Part shown: positions 44,658 to 53,071 of the stretch, one piece after another
Layout: each line of letters opens with the position of its first letter
How positions within the stretch are numbered: the first letter of the stretch is position 1
DNA from: a virus
DNA: 64,000 nucleotides
Virus record (IMG/VR): IMGVR_UViG_3300023179_000011
Location: 124,001 to 188,000 of that record
Strand: one strand, 5' to 3'
The notes under the pieces: generated by a model
What the model saw: the letters and a program-made list of their open reading frames with translations, nothing else
What the model was told of the DNA's origin: nothing
The model's database searches: none
Program-made: the position numbers and the translations under genes

Positions 44658-46670
44658 TCATGCTTGTTGTTGTGGCTGTAGGAGTTTCATCGATTTGGCA
44701 AACATGTGCGGATCGAGCTTGGGCTGCGGCGGAAGTTTAGGCGAGCGCCACAGGCTCTGATTCAGACCCGTGAGGCCGTATCCCGCGGCGCCCATCAGGC
44801 CCATGGCGCCAATACCGGCGCCTACGCGGCCACGGAAACCTTTCGTGAGGTCTTTGAGCGCTTGGCCTTTATGCGTGACCAACACAGGTTCAAAAATATC
44901 ACTGAGTGCGACACGATTGGGCAGCCAAGCGTTAGGGTCGCCCTTGAACTTGCCGCCGATCAGGCGCTCATACAAGCTTGCCGGACCGCCCCCGCAGTGC
45001 GTACCGACGCAGTTTCCGCGACCAAACATACGTCGAAACGTATTCAAGCCAGCTACTTCGCCAACAGCTGTCTGCCCGGCGGCCACGCCAGCATACGGGT
45101 CGATGCCCATGCGCTTGGCGGCGTCTAAAAACTCTTTCTCGTTTTTAATTTTGGCGCGAAACTGTTCTTTAACTCGCAGCCACAAAGTCGGTTTGTGGCC
45201 CACTGGTTGATTTTTGCCGCGATAATACCCGGGCGGATTCTGACTCGAACCCTCGGTGACTGTGTGTTTATAAACATTGTCAGCGCCGTGAGGAACTAGC
45301 CGTTGGGGCCGTTCTTCTAGCTGGCGCTCAACAGTTTTAATCCAACCGCCGTCGTGTAAACCGGTATTGTCACGATAACCGTCTAGCCAGTCGCGCACAG
45401 CGTCACGAGCGCCGCGAAAGCCTTTATGCCACCAACCCTTAACGGCATCTTTAGGTAAATTTGCGCCGTGCGCCGCGATGTAATCAGCTGGTGTACTGCC
45501 AAGATTTGTAGCGCTCATGCCGCCGTGTAATAAACTAGGCACAAACGTCTCAAACTGCTTCGGTTTAAATAACTTTGACTTGGGCAACGCGGCGGGATTT
45601 CCACCAGCTGCTTCAAGAAGAGCTTCGATCGTGCGCTTTTGAGTCGGCGTCTGCGGGCCGCGTGCTTCGAGACTGCGGGCAAGATTGTCCCAACGTTCTG
45701 GCGCTGTCCGGCGAAGATTCTGAGCAATTTGCTTGAATTTAGGATTCTTCGCGGCCAGTTCGTCAAAGCGTTTGGCAAGTGCTTCTTGGCGTTCAGTGCT
45801 ACCTGTCAGTTGTGTTAATTCGCGTTCAAAGTTTTTTGCTTTTGTGTCTGGCCCGTCAAAAAACCCACCCTCAAAAGTTGGCGACCATTTTTCGCGAACA
45901 CGCCCGCTAGGGCTGGTTGTCAGTTCACCTGTTTGTGTTTTGCCTGCGTCTTCTGAGACTCGCGCCAGAAAACGCTTGAAACCTTTGACAGCTTTGGTCT
46001 TCGCGGCGACAGCTTTATTTACTTCCGCGAGATCGGGCCGCGGAACTTTTGGTGGCGTGGCAGATTTACCAGCGCGGACTGCGGCGTCGTATGTGTCCCA
46101 CGCTTTTTGTCGCGCTTGCAGCTGCGCTAATTGCCTTGTCCGACCGCGCAGGCGTTCTTTGGCGTTGCCATACGCCTCGGTGCCCTGCATGTTCTCTTTA
46201 GCGTCGGCCGCTACAGACTTGCGCCACGCTTTCGGATCGCGCATCTGGGGTGAATACAACTCGCCGCGGTCGTTGATGAGATACGGCAGCGGGGGGCCAA
46301 GTTCTCCTTTGGGTACGCCTGTTACGCTCCAGTGCGGGCGCACATACGGGCCAGCAACTTGGCCGTGGGCGCCCGGACCGCCCGACGCAGCGTGTGACCC
46401 GCGCACTAACGTGGTTGTAAATCCGTCGCCGCCGTCCTGTAAGCCAGATAGGCCGAAATCGCCCGGCTGAACTTCCTGCATGACCTTTTTTAGATCCACA
46501 AGGCCGTTGGGCAGCGTGGCGTCAGGAGCCGCTTCCAGAATCTTGCGGTACTGCGGGTACTCGCGAAAAATGTACTCCAGCAGACTTACGCCGGGCGGAA
46601 GCGCTGCAATGCCGGCGCCTACGGGGCGGTAATCAAACGGCGCTTTTGACGAAGATTCTTGTGTGGGCAT
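44658..46670 (-). CDS. Large virion-type protein with possible cysteine-peptidase site
   Basis: A 670-aa protein, basic and helical in the middle, with a C-terminal Gly-rich hydrophobic segment (RVGAGIGAMGLMGAAGYG). RGSHAASGG near residue 90 and GNCVGTHCGGGPASL near residue 560 could be a His and Cys of a permuted papain-like fold, but no full motif is present. Virion lysin or internal protein are options. Function is unresolved. Confidence 0.6.
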   Translation of the reverse strand: MPTQESSSKAPFDYRPVGAGIAALPPGVSLLEYIFREYPQYRKILEAAPDATLPNGLVDLKKVMQEVQPGDFGLSGLQDGGDGFTTTLVRGSHAASGGPGAHGQVAGPYVRPHWSVTGVPKGELGPPLPYLINDRGELYSPQMRDPKAWRKSVAADAKENMQGTEAYGNAKERLRGRTRQLAQLQARQKAWDTYDAAVRAGKSATPPKVPRPDLAEVNKAVAAKTKAVKGFKRFLARVSEDAGKTQTGELTTSPSGRVREKWSPTFEGGFFDGPDTKAKNFERELTQLTGSTERQEALAKRFDELAAKNPKFKQIAQNLRRTAPERWDNLARSLEARGPQTPTQKRTIEALLEAAGGNPAALPKSKLFKPKQFETFVPSLLHGGMSATNLGSTPADYIAAHGANLPKDAVKGWWHKGFRGARDAVRDWLDGYRDNTGLHDGGWIKTVERQLEERPQRLVPHGADNVYKHTVTEGSSQNPPGYYRGKNQPVGHKPTLWLRVKEQFRAKIKNEKEFLDAAKRMGIDPYAGVAAGQTAVGEVAGLNTFRRMFGRGNCVGTHCGGGPASLYERLIGGKFKGDPNAWLPNRVALSDIFEPVLVTHKGQALKDLTKGFRGRVGAGIGAMGLMGAAGYGLTGLNQSLWRSPKLPPQPKLDPHMFAKSMKLLQPQQQA

Positions 46671-46797
46671 AGTGCAACCGTCGCTTTTGCTAACAATATC
46701 TCGCCCATTCTACTGCGCTCTATTCTATTACAAAAGACGAGCCGGGCAGAAAACTCGTTACGGCGGCCCCAAAACAGTTACCGGAGCGCTGATAGCT

Positions 46798-46839
46798 AAA
46801 AAAACGCTTAGCAGCCGGAAGTAGTTAACTCCCGGACTG
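46798..46839 (-). terminator. Terminator of the 177-aa gene
   Basis: On the minus strand an imperfect GC-rich hairpin (46812-46839) is followed, after CTAAGCG, by seven T, then AGCTATCAGCGC. The same T-run plus AGCTAT tail recurs at the other terminators of the 46-55 kb region. Confidence 0.65.
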
Positions 46840-46876
46840 CGTCTGCGTTCTTCGGCGGAGGTTGTCGATACAACAC

Positions 46877-47410
46877 TCACGCCTCGTCATCGGCATCGTC
46901 TTCGTCTGCAGCGCCGTACAACTCTTCTTCGAGTTCACGGCGGTAGCGGGCGAAACGAGCTTTGACAACTTCGAGACCTTCGGCCGTGGTCTCCTGCACG
47001 CCCTTATTGGGGTACAGGCCGCCGTAGCGGGCCGCGCGCTCTTCGATGTCTCGCAGGTATCGAACGGCGGCGCGGTAACTGGTGAACGTGTTGTCCCAGT
47101 CGCCGTAGCCGTCGTAGTTCGTGCCTTCCGAGATGTAGAAGAAACCAGCGCGGTCCTCGACGTCGAGCGCAGCTTCGTAGCTGTCGTTCTCTCCGTCGGC
47201 CTTGGCGAGACAGTCATCGCAGTACATCACCGGCTCCCATCCGAAGGAGTCGGTTTCGCCTTGCGTGATAACCGTCGCCGCGTTTTCGCACTCGCAGTTG
47301 TAGCCCTCGCACTTGTCGAAGCTGACAACGAAAGTGCCACCGGGGCCGGCGCCGAACTGCAGAGTCTTACCAACGTCGGCAGGGATACGGGCCTTGATCG
47401 TCAGTGCCAT
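46877..47410 (-). CDS. Cys-containing acidic protein, monocistronic
   Basis: A 177-aa protein. CEGYNCECEN and MYCDDCLAK give a CxxxxCxC...CxxC arrangement that could bind zinc. The rest is aromatic and acidic, with an Asp/Glu tail. GGAGATAATC precedes the ATG. It has its own two-box promoter element (47491-47523), a stem-loop leader and a terminator. It is more GC-rich than its left-hand neighbours. Function unknown. Confidence 0.75.
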   Translation of the reverse strand: MALTIKARIPADVGKTLQFGAGPGGTFVVSFDKCEGYNCECENAATVITQGETDSFGWEPVMYCDDCLAKADGENDSYEAALDVEDRAGFFYISEGTNYDGYGDWDNTFTSYRAAVRYLRDIEERAARYGGLYPNKGVQETTAEGLEVVKARFARYRRELEEELYGAADEDDADDEA

Positions 47411-47490
47411 GATTATCTCCTTGGATGTATGGCGGTGAGACGGCTAGAGACACAACACGTGGCTTACCAGCAAAGAGCTAGGCTCCTCAC

Positions 47491-47523
47491 TAAATATACC
47501 CGGTTTTAGCCGTTTATTTAGGT
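47491..47523 (-). promoter_or_regulatory. Two-box phage promoter candidate 1
   Basis: Minus strand reads ACCTAAATA, 15 nt, GTATATTTA, then GTGAGG. It lies 81 nt upstream of the 177-aa gene and overlaps the stop region of the 798-aa gene. Seven copies in the window have exactly this 15-nt spacing. Confidence 0.65.
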
Positions 47524-47524
47524 A

Positions 47525-49921
47525 TCAGCGCCCGGGCTTGCCGGCCGTCTGTCTGGTCGCGGCGTCAGCCTTGAAGCCGCCTAACGTCTTCTTGCCGTAG
47601 TGCGCAAGCAAGGGCGCAGAGGACGCCAGCATGTACGTGGGTAGGCCGACGAACGCCGCTCGGCCGCCCTTGAGCTTCATCTGACGCATGAGCTTGGCGC
47701 CACGACGAGACGCATCAAACTCAGACGCCAACATAGGCACTGCGCCGGCTGTACCAGCGATTGCCGAGTTGCGCGAATTAGTTTCGTTGTTCGAGAGAAG
47801 CGCTCCGGCCGTGCCCAACGCAATCGACGGCCGGCCGATTCTGTTTCCATACATTAGCGCTTTGCCGCCCATGTGGTGCCCTAACTCGTGCGCTAATACG
47901 CCGGGATTTTTCACATTCCAAGCATGGCCAATCGTCGGTTTTGATATCCCAACCCCCGGATTTGCCGGCGTATAAAACGCGGGACTTTGTCGCACGCTAT
48001 CCGCAGCTGAGCGCCGCATTCTGTGCGTTATGTTATTCATGATATCGCTAAACCAGCGGCCGGTCTGTCGCGGCGGCAGTTTTGGTTCAATCATGCGCGC
48101 AACGGCAAGATTATCTGTCACATCTACGCCTTGACTAGTCGCATAATTACGGAGTTGCTGCCACGCCTGCGCGCTTTCAGGTGTCGGGGTCGCAGTCATT
48201 TCTGGCCGTGCAACACGGTTCATGTACGTGCTTAGCGGCACGCCAATCGTTGCCTGTGTCGCGGGCATGCCGCCGAGATACCAACCAACTGAGTGGCCTA
48301 AACCGGGCTTAGCGGGTTCTTTTTTTTTAACGTCATCGGCTGCGAGCTTGGCAAACTGCGCACCAAATTCCATCGCGCTGGAGCACTTGCAGTTCCATTT
48401 GCGCAGGGATTTATTAATGCGCGAATCAGGATCAGACTTGGTCTTGCTGCCGGTGTTTACCCGCTTCATGCCACACATCCGCGAGCAGAAAGAGTTCTGG
48501 CGCTTGGCCCGTTCGCCCGTGGGTTTACTCTCAGTCACGGGGGCTTTTAAGTTCCCGCCTGTCTCACGTTCGTAGCTTTTGCGCCCCTTTTCATTGAGCC
48601 CGCCTTCAGGATTCTTACCGGCCGAACGCTGCCAAGCTGGTGTGCCGGCCATCTTCTCGCCGCCTACAGAGTTAGCCGTCCCAAACGCTGCGTTACCTGT
48701 AATATCACCCGTCGAAGACAACGCGCCGTATGAATTAATGGGATTAGCGTTGGGAGATGAACCGCCGCCAACCGGGGGTAGCTGGCCAGACGGAGCAGGG
48801 GAACCCATGTTCGGGGGTTGCGCGGCCGGGGCCTGTGGTTGAGCCTGCGGCGCCTGTGCTTGCATGCCCATAGGCAGGGGCGTACCCATCGCAGGCATGG
48901 CGTAGCGCTTAATTCCGGCGTTTGCAGGCATCCGGGCGGCCTCTCGGGCCTCCATTTCAGCCTGTTCATTCTCTAGCGCCTGCATAATCGGCTGCGACAA
49001 AACAGCAGAAAGCTTCGCCATTAACGGGTTTACTTCACTTTTTGGCTTTATTTCCGAGTTACATCTTTCGCCCTTGGTTTTGACGACCTTGGGTGGATTT
49101 TCACCTGCAACCGTGGGCTTATCACTGGCCGGTTGCTCGATATACACCTCTTTGGTATCCGCTTTCTTGGATAATTTTCTGTAAATATCGAGCGCGACAG
49201 AATTTACAGCCGATTGTTTATGAGTTGTCATGGGAGATTTGTTTGCAAAGGCTGCATTAATAGGAGATTGGCTCGTGGAACCGGTTACATGCGGTAAAAA
49301 CCCGACAACTCCACCAACGCCAAGGTTCATAACACCGTTTGCGACCCCAATACCCTTTTCTAATGTCTCTGTGGGGAGTTCGCCGTGTTGTGTTACATAG
49401 CGCTGGGTCTGATTCTGAAGTTGCTGGACGTCTTTATAAGCTTTAGTAGCTTTGTCGACGGTACTTTTGTTGACGTTTGCGAAAGTCTTGGGAAGTTTTG
49501 AGTTTACAAGTTTATCAGAGAGTTCCAGTTGCCGTGCGGACAGGACAGCAGCGTTAGGTAGGCGCTTGAGCAACCTGTACGAGCGCATGGGGTTAAAAAA
49601 CAGCACGCTTTCCCTTGCTGCATTTTGGAACAACTTCTGCAGCATCGGTGAACCGACGCGTTTTGATAACATTCCGGCAGCTGCAAGGCCCGCGGTTGTG
49701 CCCAGCGTACTTAACCCGGCCGCAGCAGCAGTGTCTCGGGCAGCAGCACCGGGCGAAAAGTCTGCTTTCTTTGATTCGGGTTCTGGTTCTTTGTCTTTTT
49801 TCTCGTCAGACGCGTACATGGGGAGTTTCTTTTTCGTCGGATACTCGTGCGCCCAGCGTTTGGCGATGTCTGGATGTTCTGCCCAGAGAAATCGACGCTG
49901 TTTTTCAGAACGAAATGGCAT
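47525..49921 (-). CDS. Multidomain virion-type protein with HELGHH metalloprotease end
   Basis: A 798-aa protein. It begins MPFRSEKQRRFLWAEHPDIA, a leader I know from phage structural proteins. A Pro/Gln-rich linker follows. Residues ~425-500 (AWQRSAGKNPEGGLNEKGRK; SFCSRMCGM) resemble DUF6321. Next is an FG motif (SAMEFGAQFAKLAADD). Near residue 678, VLAHELGHHMGG plus SEFDASR gives a zincin site with a candidate third Glu ligand. The C-terminus is Gly-rich and hydrophobic. It may be a virion protease or a structural protein that matures itself. Confidence 0.7.
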   Translation of the reverse strand: MPFRSEKQRRFLWAEHPDIAKRWAHEYPTKKKLPMYASDEKKDKEPEPESKKADFSPGAAARDTAAAAGLSTLGTTAGLAAAGMLSKRVGSPMLQKLFQNAARESVLFFNPMRSYRLLKRLPNAAVLSARQLELSDKLVNSKLPKTFANVNKSTVDKATKAYKDVQQLQNQTQRYVTQHGELPTETLEKGIGVANGVMNLGVGGVVGFLPHVTGSTSQSPINAAFANKSPMTTHKQSAVNSVALDIYRKLSKKADTKEVYIEQPASDKPTVAGENPPKVVKTKGERCNSEIKPKSEVNPLMAKLSAVLSQPIMQALENEQAEMEAREAARMPANAGIKRYAMPAMGTPLPMGMQAQAPQAQPQAPAAQPPNMGSPAPSGQLPPVGGGSSPNANPINSYGALSSTGDITGNAAFGTANSVGGEKMAGTPAWQRSAGKNPEGGLNEKGRKSYERETGGNLKAPVTESKPTGERAKRQNSFCSRMCGMKRVNTGSKTKSDPDSRINKSLRKWNCKCSSAMEFGAQFAKLAADDVKKKEPAKPGLGHSVGWYLGGMPATQATIGVPLSTYMNRVARPEMTATPTPESAQAWQQLRNYATSQGVDVTDNLAVARMIEPKLPPRQTGRWFSDIMNNITHRMRRSAADSVRQSPAFYTPANPGVGISKPTIGHAWNVKNPGVLAHELGHHMGGKALMYGNRIGRPSIALGTAGALLSNNETNSRNSAIAGTAGAVPMLASEFDASRRGAKLMRQMKLKGGRAAFVGLPTYMLASSAPLLAHYGKKTLGGFKADAATRQTAGKPGR

Positions 49922-50077
49922 GGCGTAGCTCGTAGGACAATGAACTCAGAGGAAATCCCGGATAGTTGAGCTGAACTAGTCGGAAAAACCTACAAGTTGG
50001 TGCGCGCGGCTGTTCCCAAGCTGAATACGCCTCATTTTGGCAGAAGAAGGCTGAGAAGAAAAGGGTGTTTGAGCGTC

Positions 50078-50086
50078 TGGTATAGT
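50078..50086 (+). promoter_or_regulatory. Extended -10 promoter for the thioredoxin gene
   Basis: TGGTATAGT is an extended -10 box (TG, one base, TATAGT) 49 nt before the ATG. No good -35 is seen. It is the only promoter found on the plus strand and fits a host-type sigma factor. Confidence 0.5.
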
Positions 50087-50134
50087 GGAAGGTGGCTTGG
50101 GGAAGAGATTGGACGCTTGGACATGGAGGTTACT

Positions 50135-50464
50135 ATGAAAACGCTACAGATTTTGTTATTTAGCCTGTTATGCGTGATAGGGCTGGGATCCGTGCGCGCT
50201 GATTCGGTGTTAATGTTCTCGGCTGACTGGTGCAAGTACTGCCAGATGGCCAAAAAAGACATGCTGGAGAACAAAGACGAGGTTGATACGTGGGCCGTGG
50301 ATATTATTGATACCGATGTGAGCAAGGAAATCGTGAAAGAGTACCGGGTTCGGACTCTCCCGACGTTTATCTATCTAAATGACGCCGGGGAAGAGGTCGA
50401 CCGGCAGGTAGGCTACAAGGGCTACCGCCAGTTGAAGCGCTGGGTCGAAAAGAATAAGCGCTGA
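50135..50464 (+). CDS. Secreted thioredoxin-like protein
   Basis: A 109-aa protein from ATG 50135, with GGAGG 5 nt upstream. The frame further up is non-coding. MKTLQILLFSLLCVIGLGSVRA is a signal peptide. SADWCKYCQM holds the redox pair C33/C36, and RTLPTFIYL has the cis-proline. It would act in the periplasm, helping disulfides or reduction, perhaps for the cysteine-containing exported phage proteins. It is the only gene on the plus strand. Its stop is followed by TAGCTAAATA, matching one promoter box. Confidence 0.88.
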   Translation: MKTLQILLFSLLCVIGLGSVRADSVLMFSADWCKYCQMAKKDMLENKDEVDTWAVDIIDTDVSKEIVKEYRVRTLPTFIYLNDAGEEVDRQVGYKGYRQLKRWVEKNKR

Positions 50465-50512
50465 TAGCTAAATAAACAGCGCCAGCCCCGGAGGCACGAT
50501 TACCTCCGGGGC
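50465..50512 (-). terminator. Strong terminator between convergent genes
   Basis: A perfect 10-bp stem GCCCCGGAGG/CCTCCGGGGC (50485-50494 with 50503-50512) is followed on the minus strand by TTTATTTAGCTATCAGC. It ends the 131-aa gene and may also stop transcription from the thioredoxin gene, which ends at 50464. Confidence 0.75.
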
Positions 50513-50521
50513 GCGCCGCTG

Positions 50522-50917
50522 TTAGTTTTCCAGCCGGTCGAGCATGGCCAGCTGCCGCTCGAAGATCTTCTGCACGAGCGGGAGACGCTTCTTCACGATC
50601 TTCTGGACCTGCTCGTTCATCGCCACGAGCATGGCGCCGTTTTCGGCCGCCCAGCGCGCACCGACACCCGACTCGAAGAACTCGGCGACCAGCTCCAGCT
50701 CTTTCGAGGAGAAGCGCTTTGCCAGTTCCTTCTTGAACACGTCATTGAACGTGTCCACGGTGAACACCTCCATGAACGCCGTCCGCCACGCGTTCGCGAT
50801 CGTCGCCGGCATACCACCGACGTTGATCATGTTCTCCACCACCTGATCGACCTGTGTGTCGAAGATCTCGGCGGCGGCCATGGCGGTTGCGAGGCGGTCA
50901 AACAACTTCTGGTCCAT
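50522..50917 (-). CDS. DUF2059-like helical protein
   Basis: A 131-aa all-helical protein. The segment KRFSSKELELVAEFFESGVG matches the FS-x-E-L...FF-x-S-x-x-G pattern of DUF2059. No signal peptide is visible, unlike many bacterial members. GGGAG lies before the ATG. It stands alone between promoter candidate 2 and its terminator. Function of the family is unclear. Confidence 0.65.
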   Translation of the reverse strand: MDQKLFDRLATAMAAAEIFDTQVDQVVENMINVGGMPATIANAWRTAFMEVFTVDTFNDVFKKELAKRFSSKELELVAEFFESGVGARWAAENGAMLVAMNEQVQKIVKKRLPLVQKIFERQLAMLDRLEN

Positions 50918-51005
50918 CGTACTAACTCCCTATGCCAATTATCGCTGGCGCGGCAGAGTCGGCTTGATATACAACGCGCACATCAAGTAGTACCGGGCTC
51001 TACAT

Positions 51006-51038
51006 GTGATATGCCCGGATTTTGATAGATATTTAGCC
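51006..51038 (-). promoter_or_regulatory. Two-box phage promoter candidate 2
   Basis: Minus strand reads GGCTAAATA, 15 nt, GCATATCAC. It lies 89 nt before the DUF2059-like gene and just after the 51066-51099 terminator and its AGCTATCAGC tail. The leader has a CTTGAT/ATCAAG hairpin. Confidence 0.65.
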
Positions 51039-51065
51039 CGGCGCTGATAGCTAAAGGAAGCGCTC

Positions 51066-51099
51066 GCAGCCCCGGGGCTTGGGCGGCACCCGGGGCTGC
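51066..51099 (-). terminator. Terminator of the 218-aa membrane gene
   Basis: Perfect 11-bp stem GCAGCCCCGGG/CCCGGGGCTGC with a 12-nt loop, followed on the minus strand by GAGCGCTTCCTTTAGCTATC. The U-run is weak, but the hairpin is strong and well placed. Confidence 0.65.
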
Positions 51100-51141
51100 A
51101 ATACACTTCCGCGCAGCAGTGGTTACACTACTGCGCACACA

Positions 51142-51798
51142 TCAGGTCGTCGCCGTGGCGAGGGCCGTGGCGGCCTTCACGGCGCGGCGGCCCTTGCTGT
51201 TCTTGATCGCGGCGGCACGGGCCTTGGCGATCTCCTCCTTGTCCACACCCGCCGTGAAGAGGGTGTAGCAGGTCTCGGCGAGGACGCCGGCGGTGACCGC
51301 GCAGGTGAGCACGCTCACGAGCTTGGCCGTACCGACCGTAGCGCCAGCAGCGACCGCGAGGCCGCCGATGGTGCTGCCGACCAGCGCGCCGCCGGTGATG
51401 GCGACGCCGATCGCCGCGGCGCCGCACAGGATCTTGACGGCGTAGGTGTTCACCTTCAGCCAGTCCACCGACCGCGTCGAGACGAGGTTGCGGACGTAGC
51501 TGAGGGCTTCACGGACCTTGCCGCCGGCGTGACGCATCTGATCGCCGATCCACGAAAGGACGGAGGCCGCCCACTCGTAGATGGTGTTGAAGATGCGCCC
51601 CATGAACTCCCAGACCGCACGACCCACCGACAGCAGGCTGTCGAGCAGATTGTCGAGCGACTGACCGAGACCCTTGCCGGCCGTCTCGCAGAAGCCGGGC
51701 TCGCGCCGAGCGGCACGGGTGACCTTGCCCTTCTTGGCCGTCGCCTTCACGCCAGCGTGGCCACCGACAGCGGGAGCAGCAGAAACAGCGTTAACCAT
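51142..51798 (-). CDS. Membrane protein, monocistronic
   Basis: A 218-aa protein. It has a basic N-terminal tail, an amphipathic region with several Trp, then a long hydrophobic Gly/Ala-rich segment (residues ~120-180: AAAIGVAITGGALVGSTIGG and following) probably giving two membrane passes, and a basic Ala-rich tail. GAGGT precedes the ATG. It has its own promoter (51895-51927) and terminator. No family recognised. Confidence 0.7.
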   Translation of the reverse strand: MVNAVSAAPAVGGHAGVKATAKKGKVTRAARREPGFCETAGKGLGQSLDNLLDSLLSVGRAVWEFMGRIFNTIYEWAASVLSWIGDQMRHAGGKVREALSYVRNLVSTRSVDWLKVNTYAVKILCGAAAIGVAITGGALVGSTIGGLAVAAGATVGTAKLVSVLTCAVTAGVLAETCYTLFTAGVDKEEIAKARAAAIKNSKGRRAVKAATALATATT

Positions 51799-51894
51799 CG
51801 CAACCTCTTCTTTCTATAGAGAGGAGTAAAGTTACACCTTACCCGGGTAACATGCGGGGGTAATCGGCAACACGCCGATACCAGAGGGGGTCAC

Positions 51895-51927
51895 TAGATA
51901 TACCCGGTTTTTCGGGTTTATTTAGCT
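51895..51927 (-). promoter_or_regulatory. Two-box phage promoter candidate 3
   Basis: Minus strand reads AGCTAAATA, 15 nt, GTATATCTA, then GTGACC. It is 97 nt before the 218-aa gene and directly follows the stop of the amidase gene (GGC TGA TAGCTAAATA). Leader hairpin ATCGGC/GCCGAT follows. Confidence 0.7.
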
Positions 51928-51928
51928 A

Positions 51929-53071
51929 TCAGCCAATCGACCGGGTCTTGAGCACCAGCTTTTCCTGCGCGGGCCATAACAGCATCTGCTGCATGGTATC
52001 CACGCTGGTGACATCCTTAAGCAGCTTGAGAGCTACCTGCGGATTCACCTGTATTACCTCGGAAGCTGGCTTCTCCTCTTTGCACGCCCGAGATAAATCT
52101 TCATACCGTGTGTACGTATCCCACACCCAATCCTCGCCGTTCTCGGGGTTGTGCTTTTTCAGCTCCCCGGTCACGTAATGATTGGTCTGCACAAGGCCGT
52201 GTTTCCTTGTGCGGATGTAGGTATGTTCCCCGGTATGTGTTACGACCGCGTGTTCTTTACTCTGCGTACCGACCACGTGCGCGAAGAATGGCACCATGGT
52301 TTGCTGCGTACGCAGATGAAAAACAAGCTTTTCGTAACTTGGCATTTTGTCGCAGACCGCTCGGACCCGCTGTAACGCCGGCCACGCTTGGAGCAGATCT
52401 TTGACAGATGCCGCGGTGTTTGTCACGTATGCAAACATCGCAGACAACGATCCCCACCAGCCCGTGTCTGTGCCGTCCTCGTCTTCTTCGTCGACAAGAG
52501 ACTTCACAATTGGGGCTTGATTGACAACCAACGCCCACTGGGCAGACATCGCGCTGACGACGCCCACCATGCCCGCAACGCCCACCGAAGTGTAGCTTTT
52601 GCGGCCACGATGAAAGCGAAGCAGCTTGGTGTGCTTGCCAGTAGAGGGAGGCGTCACCCAGTCCATGTTGCGCACAATGACTGGGGTGGAATTCACATCG
52701 AAGCTTGCAGAACTACATCCACAACCGTACATCTCGGCAAGAGACGTAAAGTCGTAAATTAAGTTCCCCAGCAGAAGCTTGCCGACAGGGACTTCAGCGT
52801 GCCGCGCAATGCACCGAAGTTCCTGCGGATACTCAAGGTCTGTACCCGTCAGGATCCAGCCCCCAAGTCGTCCACCGCCGCTTGTCACACTCTTTACGAC
52901 ACTTTTCATGGTGTCAGAAAGGTGCGGCAAGATTTCCTCGTCGACATGGGTTTCCACGTCTTCGAGGATGGACTGGATCGCGTCGCCATTTTGACGAGCG
53001 AACCCGGCCCAGCGTTCGTCCGGTGGTTCCTCCAGATCGATGTCATGAATCTTCCCGGTGAAAAGTTTCAT
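51929..53071 (-). CDS. Acid ceramidase/NAAA-like N-terminal nucleophile hydrolase
   Basis: A 380-aa protein. The N-terminal EEPPDERWAGFARQNGD resembles the alpha-chain start of acid ceramidase and NAAA. C119 in CGCSSASFD begins the beta-chain motif, and VIVRNMDW is the conserved RNxDW-type segment. LVQTNHYV matches the later QTN motif. In the family, self-cleavage exposes the Cys nucleophile, which hydrolyses linear amides such as N-acyl lipids. It is co-translated with the upstream coiled-coil gene (4-nt overlap). Lipid or signal amide cleavage in the host is possible. Confidence 0.8.
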   Translation of the reverse strand: MKLFTGKIHDIDLEEPPDERWAGFARQNGDAIQSILEDVETHVDEEILPHLSDTMKSVVKSVTSGGGRLGGWILTGTDLEYPQELRCIARHAEVPVGKLLLGNLIYDFTSLAEMYGCGCSSASFDVNSTPVIVRNMDWVTPPSTGKHTKLLRFHRGRKSYTSVGVAGMVGVVSAMSAQWALVVNQAPIVKSLVDEEDEDGTDTGWWGSLSAMFAYVTNTAASVKDLLQAWPALQRVRAVCDKMPSYEKLVFHLRTQQTMVPFFAHVVGTQSKEHAVVTHTGEHTYIRTRKHGLVQTNHYVTGELKKHNPENGEDWVWDTYTRYEDLSRACKEEKPASEVIQVNPQVALKLLKDVTSVDTMQQMLLWPAQEKLVLKTRSIG

